From: Malachius bipustulatus | Taxonomy: Eukaryota; Arthropoda; Insecta; Coleoptera; Melyridae | Reading direction: 5' to 3' | DNA length: 64,000 nucleotides | Assembly (NCBI GenBank): GCA_910589415.1 | Contig: OU342632.1 | Coordinates: 47,729,341-47,793,340, forward strand | Part shown: positions 36,401 through 48,400 of the stretch, piece by piece | Numbering within the stretch: the first letter of the stretch is position 1 | Layout of the letters: every line of letters begins with the position of its first letter | The notes under the pieces: model-generated | What the model was told of the DNA's origin: nothing | Databases searched by the model: none | The model's input: only the letters and a program-made list of their open reading frames with translations | Program-made: the position numbers and the translations under genes

Positions 36401-39400
36401 GTACCAACAGACTAATCATAAATGTTCTTCCTAAAGAAACAAAATGGTCTCACTGACCGTACTAATAGACTAATCATAAATGTTCTTCCTAAAGAACAAA
36501 ATGGTCTCACTGACCGTACCAACAGACTAATCAATAGCTTCATTTCATCCCACAGAAGGAAGTTGAATTTCACTTTATTTGGGCGCCTCTCAGCAAACAC
36601 CTTCGCTCGACGCTTACTAGCGGTAGACATGATGACTCAGAACTGGTACTGCTGGCTGCCCTGTGACTGCGACTGAGCTGTTCCTCTTCGGCTTTCCCTC
36701 CTCCGATACCAACTTGGTGACTGGAATGCAGAAACAGGGGAACGCTTATTCCAGTACCTTGAAGATACCGGAGGACCCCAACTGCCTCACAGAAACTAAC
36801 TCAACCTCTCTAAATGTGCAACAATACCTGTGGAAGTTATAATCATTAATCTTGAAAACAACAATGCAAAAACATCAACTGACTAATTGGGTTAGTAATT
36901 AGTCCTAACTAAAATTCAAAATGAAATTTCGAAAAACTAAACGTTAGTCAAAATTACCCTAAAATGTAAATAGATCCTTTTAGAAATCTTAATGTGAACT
37001 ACCTGAACTACTAAAAGACAAAACTTTACTCAAAACTTACAAATAGTTACTCAAAAACTACCTGACGATACTCAAAACTGTCTGGTAAATATTAGTGAAG
37101 ACTTCTGTGATAGATTTGATAGACACAACATAACTAAGACTTATTGAGAAAGAAAAGACATCAGCTCAAGACTAAAATTCGTTTAGTTGATTTCCTAAAC
37201 TGACACTAATCCTCCAAAAATTTTCTCCTTACTCAAAAAGATAGAAAACTGCTCTTGGCAATCCAACAAATTTATACTCAATATCAGAATTACCAGAATT
37301 CAGAATTCCTGAAATTCTTTAATTAATTTTGACATGTGATTTAGGGTAGCTAATCCTAAACACAGTCTACCTCACATAGATCTGAAAATTTTTCCTACTA
37401 ACGTACCAACAAGGTAGGATTTTCATCTCTAAGGACCTCACACAGACCTCCAGGACTTACACCAATGGGCTGCCTATTGGCTCCGGGATACAAAAGATAC
37501 CTAACACAGACCTGGAGAACTTCCACACGGCATTGAACTCCAAAGTTCTGTGACCTAAAAATTTCTATCACATCTAAACTAAATTTACTCAGGACATTAG
37601 ACAAAAGATAAGATTTACTAATTAACAACAACGATTTCTAAAATGATCCTTACCAAAACAAAATTACTAATCATCGATACTTACAAAGGGCTTAAGATCT
37701 TGAATGTGGAATTCACCCAAATTCTTCCCTGACTCATTACTCAACTCAACAACTAAACCACTCCCTTTAACTTTCGTTACGAGAGCAGGAACATACTTAG
37801 GGGCTAGTTTCTTAGCGAAACCAGTCACCTTATCAGAAAGTACAAAATTTTTCTTCCAGACCTTGTCACCTACTTGATAACGAATGTCTCTTCGTCTCAG
37901 ATTGTACCTGGAAGAATTTTTGTCATACGCTTTCTGAACTCGAGCCTGAATTTGTGGGTACAATTTCGGAACTTTTGAAATTTCCGATTGCCACTTTAAC
38001 TTATCCGAAATTTGAACTGGATCATACGAATTCAAACCTACATCACCATAATACTGTCCATCCACTGGGATGTTTCTACCAAAGATAAGAAAAGCAGGAG
38101 TAAAGCCGGTGGCTTCATGCTCTGCTGTCCGAATAGCTTGTGCAATTTCATGCAAATGTTCATCCCAAGTTCTGTGGTCCTCCTTAACATAGGAGCTAAT
38201 TGCAGAACCTAATACTTTATTTACCCTCTCAGTAGGGTTAACTTGGGGATGATAACGTGCATTATACCAAACTCGCTGTACATGATACTTTTTCATAAGT
38301 GCCTTAAATTCCTTAGATGTAAATTGCACACCGTTATCACAAACCACAATCTGAGGTACCCCGTATATCAAGAATACCTGGTTCTCTAAAAACTTGGCAA
38401 CTTTCGAAGCTGTAGCTTTCGAAAGGGGCTGGACTAAAACGAATCTTGAAAAAGCATCTGTGACAACCAACAATTACGTATTTCCTGACTTGGACCGTGG
38501 AAATGGTCCCATCAAATCTAAAGAAATCATCAAAAATGGAAAATCGACAGATCTCTTCTTACCATAAGCTCCGGCAGGAAGTTTATTGGTGGACTTGTGT
38601 GCTCCACACGTAGTACAAGATGACACGTACCTCCTAACCGTCTCTCTAATACCAGGCCAATAATACCTCTCTAAAATTCGTGCCAAGGTCTTATGCACTC
38701 CCAAATGAGCTGCTGTTGGACTATCATGACATTGCTCAAGAATTTCCTTTCGATTTTCAGTAGGAACTACCAACTTCCAGTTTGACTGGTTCGTTTCAAT
38801 GTCATGATTATTCTTAATGTGTTTATAAATATCACTACCTTGCACGAGAAAATTTGGATACTTTTGTGGATCACATTGTATCTTATTGATCATATCGGCA
38901 TACCATTGGTCAGGAATTAAATTCTGAACTTCAACTGTAGCAATCTGTCTCGAAAGCAAATCCGGTACTACCATATCATTTCCTGGACGATGGACTATCT
39001 TGAACTTAAAACAACTAAGCCTAACTGTCCAACGGGCGATACGACCCATGGGATCTTTAATTCTGTACAGCCACTGTAAACTGGCATGATCAGTTACTAC
39101 AGTGAATTCTGCGCCCTCAACATAACCTCTAAATTTCTCAATACCAAAGATAACTGCCAAACATTCTTTCTCCGTCGCCATGTACTTGGTTTCGGCCTTA
39201 GAAAGTTTTCTGGACGCATAAGCGATAGGATGTTCAAAGCCGTCTCGAAGCTGGTATAATACGGCCCCAATGCCGACGTCACTCGCGTCCGTCTGGATAA
39301 AGAATGGCTTATCGAAATCCGGGCTAACAAGAATAGGATTAGAGATCAATCTCTCCTTCAAATTACATAAGGCTGACTCGGCTGTTTCAGTCCAAACAAT

Positions 39401-42400
39401 GGGGGCATTCTTTATTCGACCTTTAATGATCGAGGTGATTGGTTCAGAAATGGTCGAAAAGTCTTTAATAAACTTTCTATACCATTGCAACACTCCCATT
39501 ATCCTTCGAACCTCGGTAGTGTTTCGCGGAGATGGCATTTCCGCGATAGCCTTGACCTTATCTGGGTCAGTTCTTAGCCCATTCCTATCTACTATGTAAC
39601 CCAAAAATGTTAGGGAATCTCTACAAAATTGGCATTTCGGAATATTCACCTTCAGACCAGCAGAAAACAAAATCTCAAAAACTTCATTCAACAACCTGAC
39701 ATGTTCATCAAAATCCTCAGAAACACAAACGATATCATCGAGATACACAAAAACTTTATCTTCAAATTTTGGATCCATAAATAATCTGTCCATCAACCGC
39801 TGTTGTGTCTGCGCGGCATTGCATAGACCGAACGGCATAACTACAAATTGAAAAAGACCTCTCCCTTGAACTTGGAAAGCTGTCTTTTGCTTCGATGTTT
39901 CTTCTAAAGGAATATTCCAGAAAGCCTTAGTAATATCAATGGAAGAAAGATATTTCTTACCACCTACCTTATTCAAAATATTATCAATCAATGGCAAGGG
40001 ATAAGAATCCTTAACCGTTACCTGATTTAAACCTCTGCCATCAAAACATAACCTATATGTACCTGGTTCTGATTTTGGAACCATTAAAATTGGGGATGCC
40101 CATGCGGACATACTTTTCTCAATTACTCCAGACTCTAACATAGCATCGATCTCCTTATGCAAAATTTTATTAAGCATCGGCGATAATGGATATTGCCTTT
40201 GCTTAACTGGTCTAGCCTCACCAGTGTCAATAAAATGAGAGATGATATTTGTTCTCCCTGGTGCTGTTGATGACAAAGTCTCAAATTTAGTAATAACTTC
40301 AGACAACACCTTGCTCTGATCAGATGAAAGTTCGGCTAGAAAAGTATTAGAATCTGCCTTGGAAGAAGTTGATGCCTCAATTTGTCCTACCTGATAAGAC
40401 CTGTTCTTAAAATTTAAATTGATGTTCGACAATCTACAAAAATCTGCACCCAAAATAATGGAATGCGAAATAGAAGGTACTACAGCAAATCTCAAATCGA
40501 TAACCTTATTCTCAAAACTTACCGGAAACGTAACAAGACCTAACAACTCCTGTGAGCTACCGTCTGCAATAGTCACATTCGTCTCATCTAAATCCTTGAC
40601 AAAAGTGTCATTACCTTCCCATAAAATTTCCACATTGGAACCCAAAATCGATAAATTTGCACCAGTATCCAATAAACCCAAATATTGTCTATCTTCAATA
40701 ACTATAGGTATATAAGGCCTATTATCATGTAACTTTTTCTTAAACATCGGACAAATATCAGTATCACCCCTATCCAAATCTACACTCATCAACTTATTAT
40801 TACAGTGGTCAGGTTCATTACCTACCACTGCCTCATCAATAACTTCAACTACTTCGGAATTTTTGGGACTGTGCCTGTCTCCATAGTAGGCTGCTTTCGG
40901 GAGTTTGGAACGGTTGTCCCTCGCCGCTCGCCCCCTAAATCGTTTTTTGAAACTGTGGTAGAATTTGCATTCTCACCACACCTAGGACAGGATCGTTTAG
41001 AAACGTCCTTTAGACCACAACCAAAACAGAAAAACTTCCTGGGCTGAGTACATTCCATAAATGAATGACCAGCACCATCACAATTCCAACACACCCAACG
41101 AGATTTAGATGACAAAAAATCTTCTTTAGGAGTTTTCGACTCCTTTTTCTTGGGTGGCTCTGTTACTTCAATCACCTGTTCAGGTTTACGGTAAACCTTT
41201 TTGTTTACTGCCCAACTATTTGGTGTCGAATTGACAGCTATCTGTCTACAAAAATATTCTAACTGCTCAAACGACTCTATCTGCAAAAGACATAATTTAC
41301 TATTCAAATCTGGAGATAAATTTCTCCTTACGATCTTGATTTGTTCTGCAGTGGACAATGGTACCAAAAGATGAGAAAATTTCATCCTAATCCTAGCCAA
41401 AAATGTAACCACACTTTCCCCACTAGTCTGCCTAAATGATCTAATTTCGGCTAATAAATCTTCATCGTAGTTCGGAGGTATAAACGTTGACCTCAAGCGC
41501 CATTCTAATTCGTCCCACGTCCTAACTTGATGTTTAATATTCCTAAACCAGGAAAGTGCTGGTTCTTTAAAAAGATCCACTGCGCAACTAAACACCTCAT
41601 CTAAAGGAACTCCTCGAGCCTCGCTCAATTCCTTGACACGTTCTAAAAATTTCACAACCTCGCAACCTTGTTCTTTCCCAGAAAACGTCAAATTCCACTT
41701 ATGAACGGGAGTAGATACCTTATTCCTAACGTTAACTTGATTCACCCTTAAATTCTGCGGAATATTTGAACAATCTGGTACTGAGAAAGGATTCGGACTA
41801 TATAAGTTATCCCTAGGCAGCTTATCATTATAACTACCTGGCTCGGAAACTGTCAAAAAACTAAAATCTCCAATAAAATCGTCTCTAAAAGGGTTCGTTG
41901 CAGAAAGCAATTGTGAACTAGTACTCGTATTGGTTGAAATCGTTTCTACGATAGGGCTGCTGTCTACAGTTCACCAAGAATCAACTGGACTAGAGCTTCC
42001 AGCTGGCAACAATGGCAACGATGTGTTAACCTCAGAAAATTTCTTACTTAAATTCTCAAAATCATGACGTATTTGATCTTTTGAAACGACCTCACTAGCA
42101 CTACAGTCATTTAATCGCCCTATTCTCAGTTTCAAATGAACTATCCTAGACAATAATCTACTATATAATGGAAAATTTTCCTCAATTGATTTAATTTTCC
42201 CTAACGACACTTCTATGTTATTAAGAGTTTGCCTACATGCCTCAAAATCTTCATCAAAATCTAACGGTGAAACTGTTGGTACTACTACACCTGATCTTAT
42301 TAACCTACTTAATTGGGTCCTACGCATGTTATTGTCCCATAAGGGCTCCTCGTTTCTCAACAAGATCTCATACTTAATCTCTTCAACTCTCAAATGAGCT

Positions 42401-45400
42401 ACTTCAAAGCTAGTCCCTAACTCTGAACTCATCTTGATTTATATAAAGATACACAAATACTAAATTTCAAAAAACACTCAAATAGAGAAACCTTGATTTG
42501 GAACACACAATGTATAGGTACCTTATCAATTAGTATTGCTCAAAATTGCAAAAATATTAGTAGTATTATTTACCGTTGTTAATTAACCTCACTTAATATC
42601 ATCAAATGTCGTTAATATAGATACACACTATCTTAAAAATCCAAAACGTCAGTTAGCATAACCACATATAAGTACACATAATCGTTAAAAAATTTCTCAC
42701 AATACAATATTATCCAAAAATAAACTCCGTCCTGGACACCGGCACCATTTGCAACCCTTCCTTCGCTCGATCTCAAAAAATTTTAATTAACCAGGCCAAA
42801 AAAAGAAAACTAAAAAAATGAAATGATCGAAAGGAAGGTGTCATTCCCTCTGATCCCGTTTGAGTACCTTCAAATTTGTTTGTACCCAAAGCAGGACAGA
42901 GGGTGTAAAAATTAAAAAGAAAAATAATGATTACAAATTTGTTAACATGATCGTCTAAATATAAAAAAAATATAATAAGATTCAAAATTTAAATACTGAC
43001 CTGCCCTACGTTGTGTTTTATTATTATTCAGGCCACACAGATACTAAAAATAAAACTCACATAAAAAATTTAACAATTTATTGGACTTCTCCAATTAACA
43101 ACATAAAACTTCCCAGCTAACGGTATATTGTATTGTGAGAAAAAGAATTTATCTTGGATTTCTCCCTTATCATCTACATACTAGCAACATTTCTTAAAAA
43201 TAGAACAATAGTAAAATAAATAAAACCAAACTTGATCTCTTTGATCAATAAATTACCTTCATTAGGTACTTGACAAAAAATTTACATTCTTAACACTAAC
43301 TAAATTGGCCAATTAATTCTCCCTGATAAAAAAAAAATTTAGATTAAGATTAAATACTAAATTGAACATTTCTACTCACTAGCTAAAATTAACAACATTG
43401 GGGAAGTATTTCCCAATTATTAAAATAATAAAAATTCCCATCTTGATAAAATCAATAACGCAATCTGATGAAGTTACTTCCTCTCCTTTTTAAAGGTAAA
43501 ATTCAATGTAAAATAAATGAAACAGCAAAATTAACAAAGTACCTTGGAATTCCAACAACATTTCTTGATGAAATGTGACTGCAACAGAAAGATCCAAAAA
43601 AAAATGAGATAGACTGTGATGTCTGCTCCTTCTCCAGTTGGCTAGGTCCGGCTTTGTCTGGAGGACGCCATTACTTCCAAAAAGAAATATGTTCTTCTAC
43701 CCAGTGCTCGAAAATGGGATATTTCTCAACGGAGACCACCACCAGAACATTTTGGAAATAAAATGAACGACTAACGATAGATCTTATTATAGATCCACCC
43801 CGAAAGAGGGACCCTGCAACGAGAACGAATTATAAACACCTAAAATTTTACTAATCGCCATCTTTAATTTTCTTTACCGAAAGGAACTTTCTTCGTCCTC
43901 TCAGGCTACTTGAATCTACATCTCCGCACCCACATAGATGAAATTGATTTCACCTGATTTAGGAAATAACAAGAACATTAGTTTTTACGAAAATAGAACC
44001 AAACAAACTCCATACCTGAATTTTCCAGCAAGAACAATACAACACTATAAACAATACATTGCTCCACTAACAACACGTCTTCACATCATGAGTGTTTTCG
44101 GCAGAGAGAGCGATCGCCTGACGATCTTCCCTGTTCTCCACCCCTTTGTTAATCGATAACCCGGCGCAAGGCCAGCCGTCTACTACCTCGGTCGGTCACT
44201 TCACCGGGTGGCAGTTGACAAGACTCTGACTGACAGACTCATAATTCGATCCCGCTACTATACCTCAAACTATAGAACTTGCGGAGGGCACCAACCACAG
44301 AAACGCCATCTTGGAAGTCCTTCCATGCGTAAATTCATTCGGGATAACTACGGAAAAGCGCACGCTACAGTCCGACTTCGGGTTTTTAGTTTTTTGGCTC
44401 CAGTTTCGGCATTTTTAGGTTCTCGCCCAAACTGAAACTAGTTTTGGAAACTCCTTTGCTTAAGTTACAACTTTCATATTGAAGTCAAGGTTCTATCTCT
44501 GTTGGATTCAAAATGGCGACATGCCCAAGACTTTGAATTTTAAGTCTTTGAATCAATTCAAATTGAATCAAATTGAAAAATTAAGATTTTGAATCCAACA
44601 GAGATAGAACCTTGACTTCAATATGAAAGTTGTAACTGAAGCTAAGGAGTTTCCAAAACTAGTTTCAGTTTGGGCGAGAACCTAAAAATGCCGAAACTGG
44701 AGCCAAAAAACTAAAAACCCGAAGTCGGACATATTTCCGCAACGAAGGTCCAAATCCAAAAACTTCAAATAAAAAACGTTTCGTCTTGACGAGACCTACA
44801 CGGCCCTTACCGTTGTCTAAATCGAGCTGGTACACCCTGTATATTCCTATACCTTAGATACGAGAACTTCGGCCATCAACGCAAATTTTCTTCAGTCGGT
44901 CATCTTCTCCAAAAAAGTCAACGTTGTGGAGCCAGATAAGGTAATGGTGGGACACTCTCTTATTCAATCGTCATCTCTTCGTTTGTTTGGCGTGAGCCTC
45001 GGAGCAAACATGTCTAGGAATGATCATGTTGCGTGTTTGGCGAAGAGCACTTCTCAAAAACTTATGGAACATTGTTCCGCACAAATAAACTTTATACACC
45101 TGAACAGCTTCTCCTTTTATACAAGGCTCAAATACGACCATCCCTGGAGTACTGCTCACATGTTTGATTTCAGAGGCTAGAAAAGGTTTCAACTCTGGGT
45201 AGATAATATAGCAATTCAGTGATTTTTGGCCATAAAAGGATTACAGAAATGTTAATAAAAGTAATTTGATGTCGATATTACCTTTGAAAACAGCCACACA
45301 AATCTAATAGTTAACTTAATGAGTCTTTATAAAATACTCACTGCTAGTCTATCAATTCATTCAAGTTTTGAGTTTCTCTTCTAGCCACATACTCCTTAAC

Positions 45401-48400
45401 ATGCTTCAACTAGTCAAGAGCTTGAATTATCTCATTTAACCCCATTACTATACTATTCGATAATACCTCTCGAGATATATTCGCTCCCGGAAATCATCAA
45501 GAGAAGAGTACGATATTAAGTTCTCCGAAGACATCTCCGGAGTATCCGGGGAGAAAAAAGACATACATAATAATTAATTTTAACTTACCTCCCTTGCACT
45601 AGATTTCCTCTGCGACTTTCCTCCATAGTCTTGGAATCACCAGTGTGAGGATCATCTATGGCGTAGCTATAGTCATAGTGAGGCGGTAAAGAGTTAGGAA
45701 GTCCCTTTGACAAGTGTTCTAAATGGAAGTCTTTTGCCAAATGATGATCGTAGGGATCCAGCTCAGGAATGGTGCGAGGTGTTACAGGAACTTCTTCATA
45801 GAAAAGAGTCTTGTGAACAGATGGACCCGTATATGCACTGTATAGAGCCATGCAACTCTTTATGGCAAGAACTGCGATGATAAGGGACAGAGACTGTGAG
45901 AAAAAACAAAAAAATTACTTTATTAACAAACTCTCTCCATAAGACATATTTATTACAGCGAACGTGAACATCAATAATGTAAGACACACTATTTTGTTAT
46001 TCTATTAACTTATGCAAGAAGTAACTCATATAATTTATAAAATTTTATTTTACGGGAAAATAAAATCGTTTTTGAAAAATAAAACCTGAGTAAGTGAGAA
46101 CTGGGTAAGCGAGAAAACTCTATTAATGAGAGTATTTACCAGGTCCCGTCATTTTGCCCTCCTAAAACCTCTATGAGTGAGAAACATAAAACCTGTATAA
46201 GTGACAGTCATTTGTCACGCGTGAACCTCTATAAGAGAGATTGATACTTACCTATACCTCTATACAGGGTGTTGATTTTTAAAGCGGACCATAGGGGATT
46301 AGCATTGCGAAAGTGGTTTTTGAGGATTCCTGCTCGCCGTTTAAACTGACAGAAATGGTTTTGGTATCAAAATGAAGCTAAAATTATTGCGCATAACGCT
46401 TGACATCAGAAATTAATTTAATTTCACGTTGTTTTCTAAAATTCTTCAGTAAAAATTCAAGTAATTGTTAATCACAAAATAGCATGCCTTGCCTAAACAA
46501 TAATGACGTTTCTACGTTTCGACAATCCAATAATAAAACTTTATAAGTCAGTAGGTAATAATAAAGTCTGGTTCTATTATTGGATTGTCAAAACGTAGAA
46601 ACGTCATTATCAGCACTATACACTGTAGCGCTGATTACAAACGATTTGTCATTCTCATGTCAAAATTCACCTAGCTTTTATTTACCTACGTCAAGTGTAA
46701 CTAGACGACCGATAAATAAAAGTTCAAGCGGCAACATTCCAGGGAAGATTCAATTTCGAAACCCGAGCAAGAGGAGTAGATTTGGAAAAAGCTAAGAAAA
46801 CACAAAAGTCAGTGGTGTTTCGGGGACCGAAGAGAAGGTCAGGGTTCGGTGGTTCGCGCGGCACAATCGAGAATTAAGGGTGAAACTCGAGAGAGTGATT
46901 TGTTTGGTTTTAACGAACCGGTATAATTGCTAAACGTGGACCGTTTTCGAGAAAAACTGCTATTTACGATGAAAAACTCGCTTTGAGTGTTTAAAAATGT
47001 GTCGGAAAATTAAGGGCAAAAAAACTGCCCTCAATCCTGGTCAATGTCAAAGTCGTCCTCGTCAATTATGTATTTTTTTTATTACAAATACCCTAAAATG
47101 AAAAAGGGTACATTTATGGTGCCCAGAGGGTGATTAAACTAAAATTTTATCGAGGTATTAGATGATCTTAAAAGTATATCACAGCAGGAAAAAAACATGT
47201 CTCCTGTACTATACCGTTACATCATGCTTACATCATAAAGATATCGTTAATGTCACCTAATTTGCACAATTCTGCACAAGAGCAGAAAATTTTTACACCG
47301 GTTTTGTTATGATTCAAATAACACTTTTTTTCTAAAATTACACTAATTGTTTTTTAATCAATAATAATGAAGAGATCGTTCTGTGCAGTAAAGATTGGTA
47401 ATATGCAGTGTGTCTAATACGTAAGTTGGTGTAAAAAACTTTTTATTAATAATTTTAGGTAAAAAATTTAATCTCAAAAAAAAGTTTTGCTTGGTCTAAA
47501 ACTTAAAATAAAATGGTGAGATATCCAATTTTTGTAGTCGTATACGAGGTTTGTCCAAGAACACGAGTCTTTTCAAAGAGTAAAGTACCTTTATTTTTGA
47601 CAATATCAAAAATTGTTAGAAAAAATCCGCGCAAATAACATTCAAATAAATAATTTCATTCAACAAAAATTCATATTTTTAGACGAACCTCATATTATAC
47701 AGGGTGTATTATAACGTCCGCATAATATTAGCACCACGCAATTCTACATCAAAAACAGAACAAAAAAGTCCTTACAGTTTTTACTTGATGTACCTACACA
47801 GATTTTAAGATATGGACAATTTAATGTTCTTGAATTTTGCAACACTGGCGCTGGTATAAAAATTAAGATAGCTTAGACGTGAAGTCACCTAACTGGTGTG
47901 GTGTGCCGTTGCTATGTAATCGAAAAAAGGTGCAACAAGACAAATGTCATGCTGCGACGTGTCACTCAATGATGCAATTTTTTAAAGATTTTTTATTTTT
48001 TCAATTTTTTATTCAACAATTAAAACGCGCAGTTGCAATATTGATTGGAACTCAGGAAATCAAATAATTCCTAGTTTTGAAATGTTAATTAAAACCATTT
48101 TTACCAAAAAAAAATCTTCGTTATTTGAGGTCCAAGAGCTAAACGGTATTGAAACTTTATGTTCTGTTTTTGATGTAGAATCGCGTGGTGCTAATATTAT
48201 GTGGACGTTATAATACACCCTGTATATGACTGCAAAATTTTGATGTCTGACTATTTAACTTTAGATTTTAGTTTAATGCATAACTTTTTATGGAGAATAA
48301 CTTTTTTTCCTTTGACTCGGGTTTTTTCCGTATACAGGGTGATCCCGAAATGGCGGACACGGACACCACCACAGCATCGATTGTGGATTAAAGATTCTAA

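Larger units (their letters stand above)
34515..44369 (-). mobile_element. Complete Ty3-type LTR retrotransposon (9.86 kb)
   Basis: Two direct LTRs (34515-36136 and 42750-44369), a 4-bp GTCC target duplication (34511-34514, 44370-44373), primer-binding site, polypurine tract, gag and pol in the order protease, RT, RNase H, integrase, which is the Ty3 order. Transcribed on the minus strand, the same direction as host gene 2. No env frame is seen. LTRs differ by four substitutions and two A-run lengths over about 1620 bp, so insertion was recent. Confidence 0.95.
34401..44839. mobile_element. ~580-bp palindromic MITE split by the Ty3 element
   Basis: Left piece 34401-34514 and right piece 44374-44839. 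The left piece (cagggtgtaccagctcgatt...) is the reverse complement of 44730-44839 with about two differences, and 44374-44510 pairs with 44590-44729, so without the insert the element is one long hairpin. TA flanks both ends. No coding sequence. Skipping the LTR element and one GTCC makes the left arm read straight into gacttcgggttttta, exactly the complement of the right arm. Confidence 0.92.

Noticed and set aside
36254..36535. Regular ~58-bp repeats considered as a CRISPR array
   Set aside because: Head-to-tail repeats without unique spacers, in a eukaryotic retrotransposon; a plain tandem array.
36147..37660. Possible env gene of the Ty3 element
   Set aside because: No long frame, signal peptide or membrane segment on the element's strand.
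45796..45987. 63-codon minus frame overlapping gene 2 exon 2
   Set aside because: Different frame from the RR-2 exon and runs through the splice acceptor.
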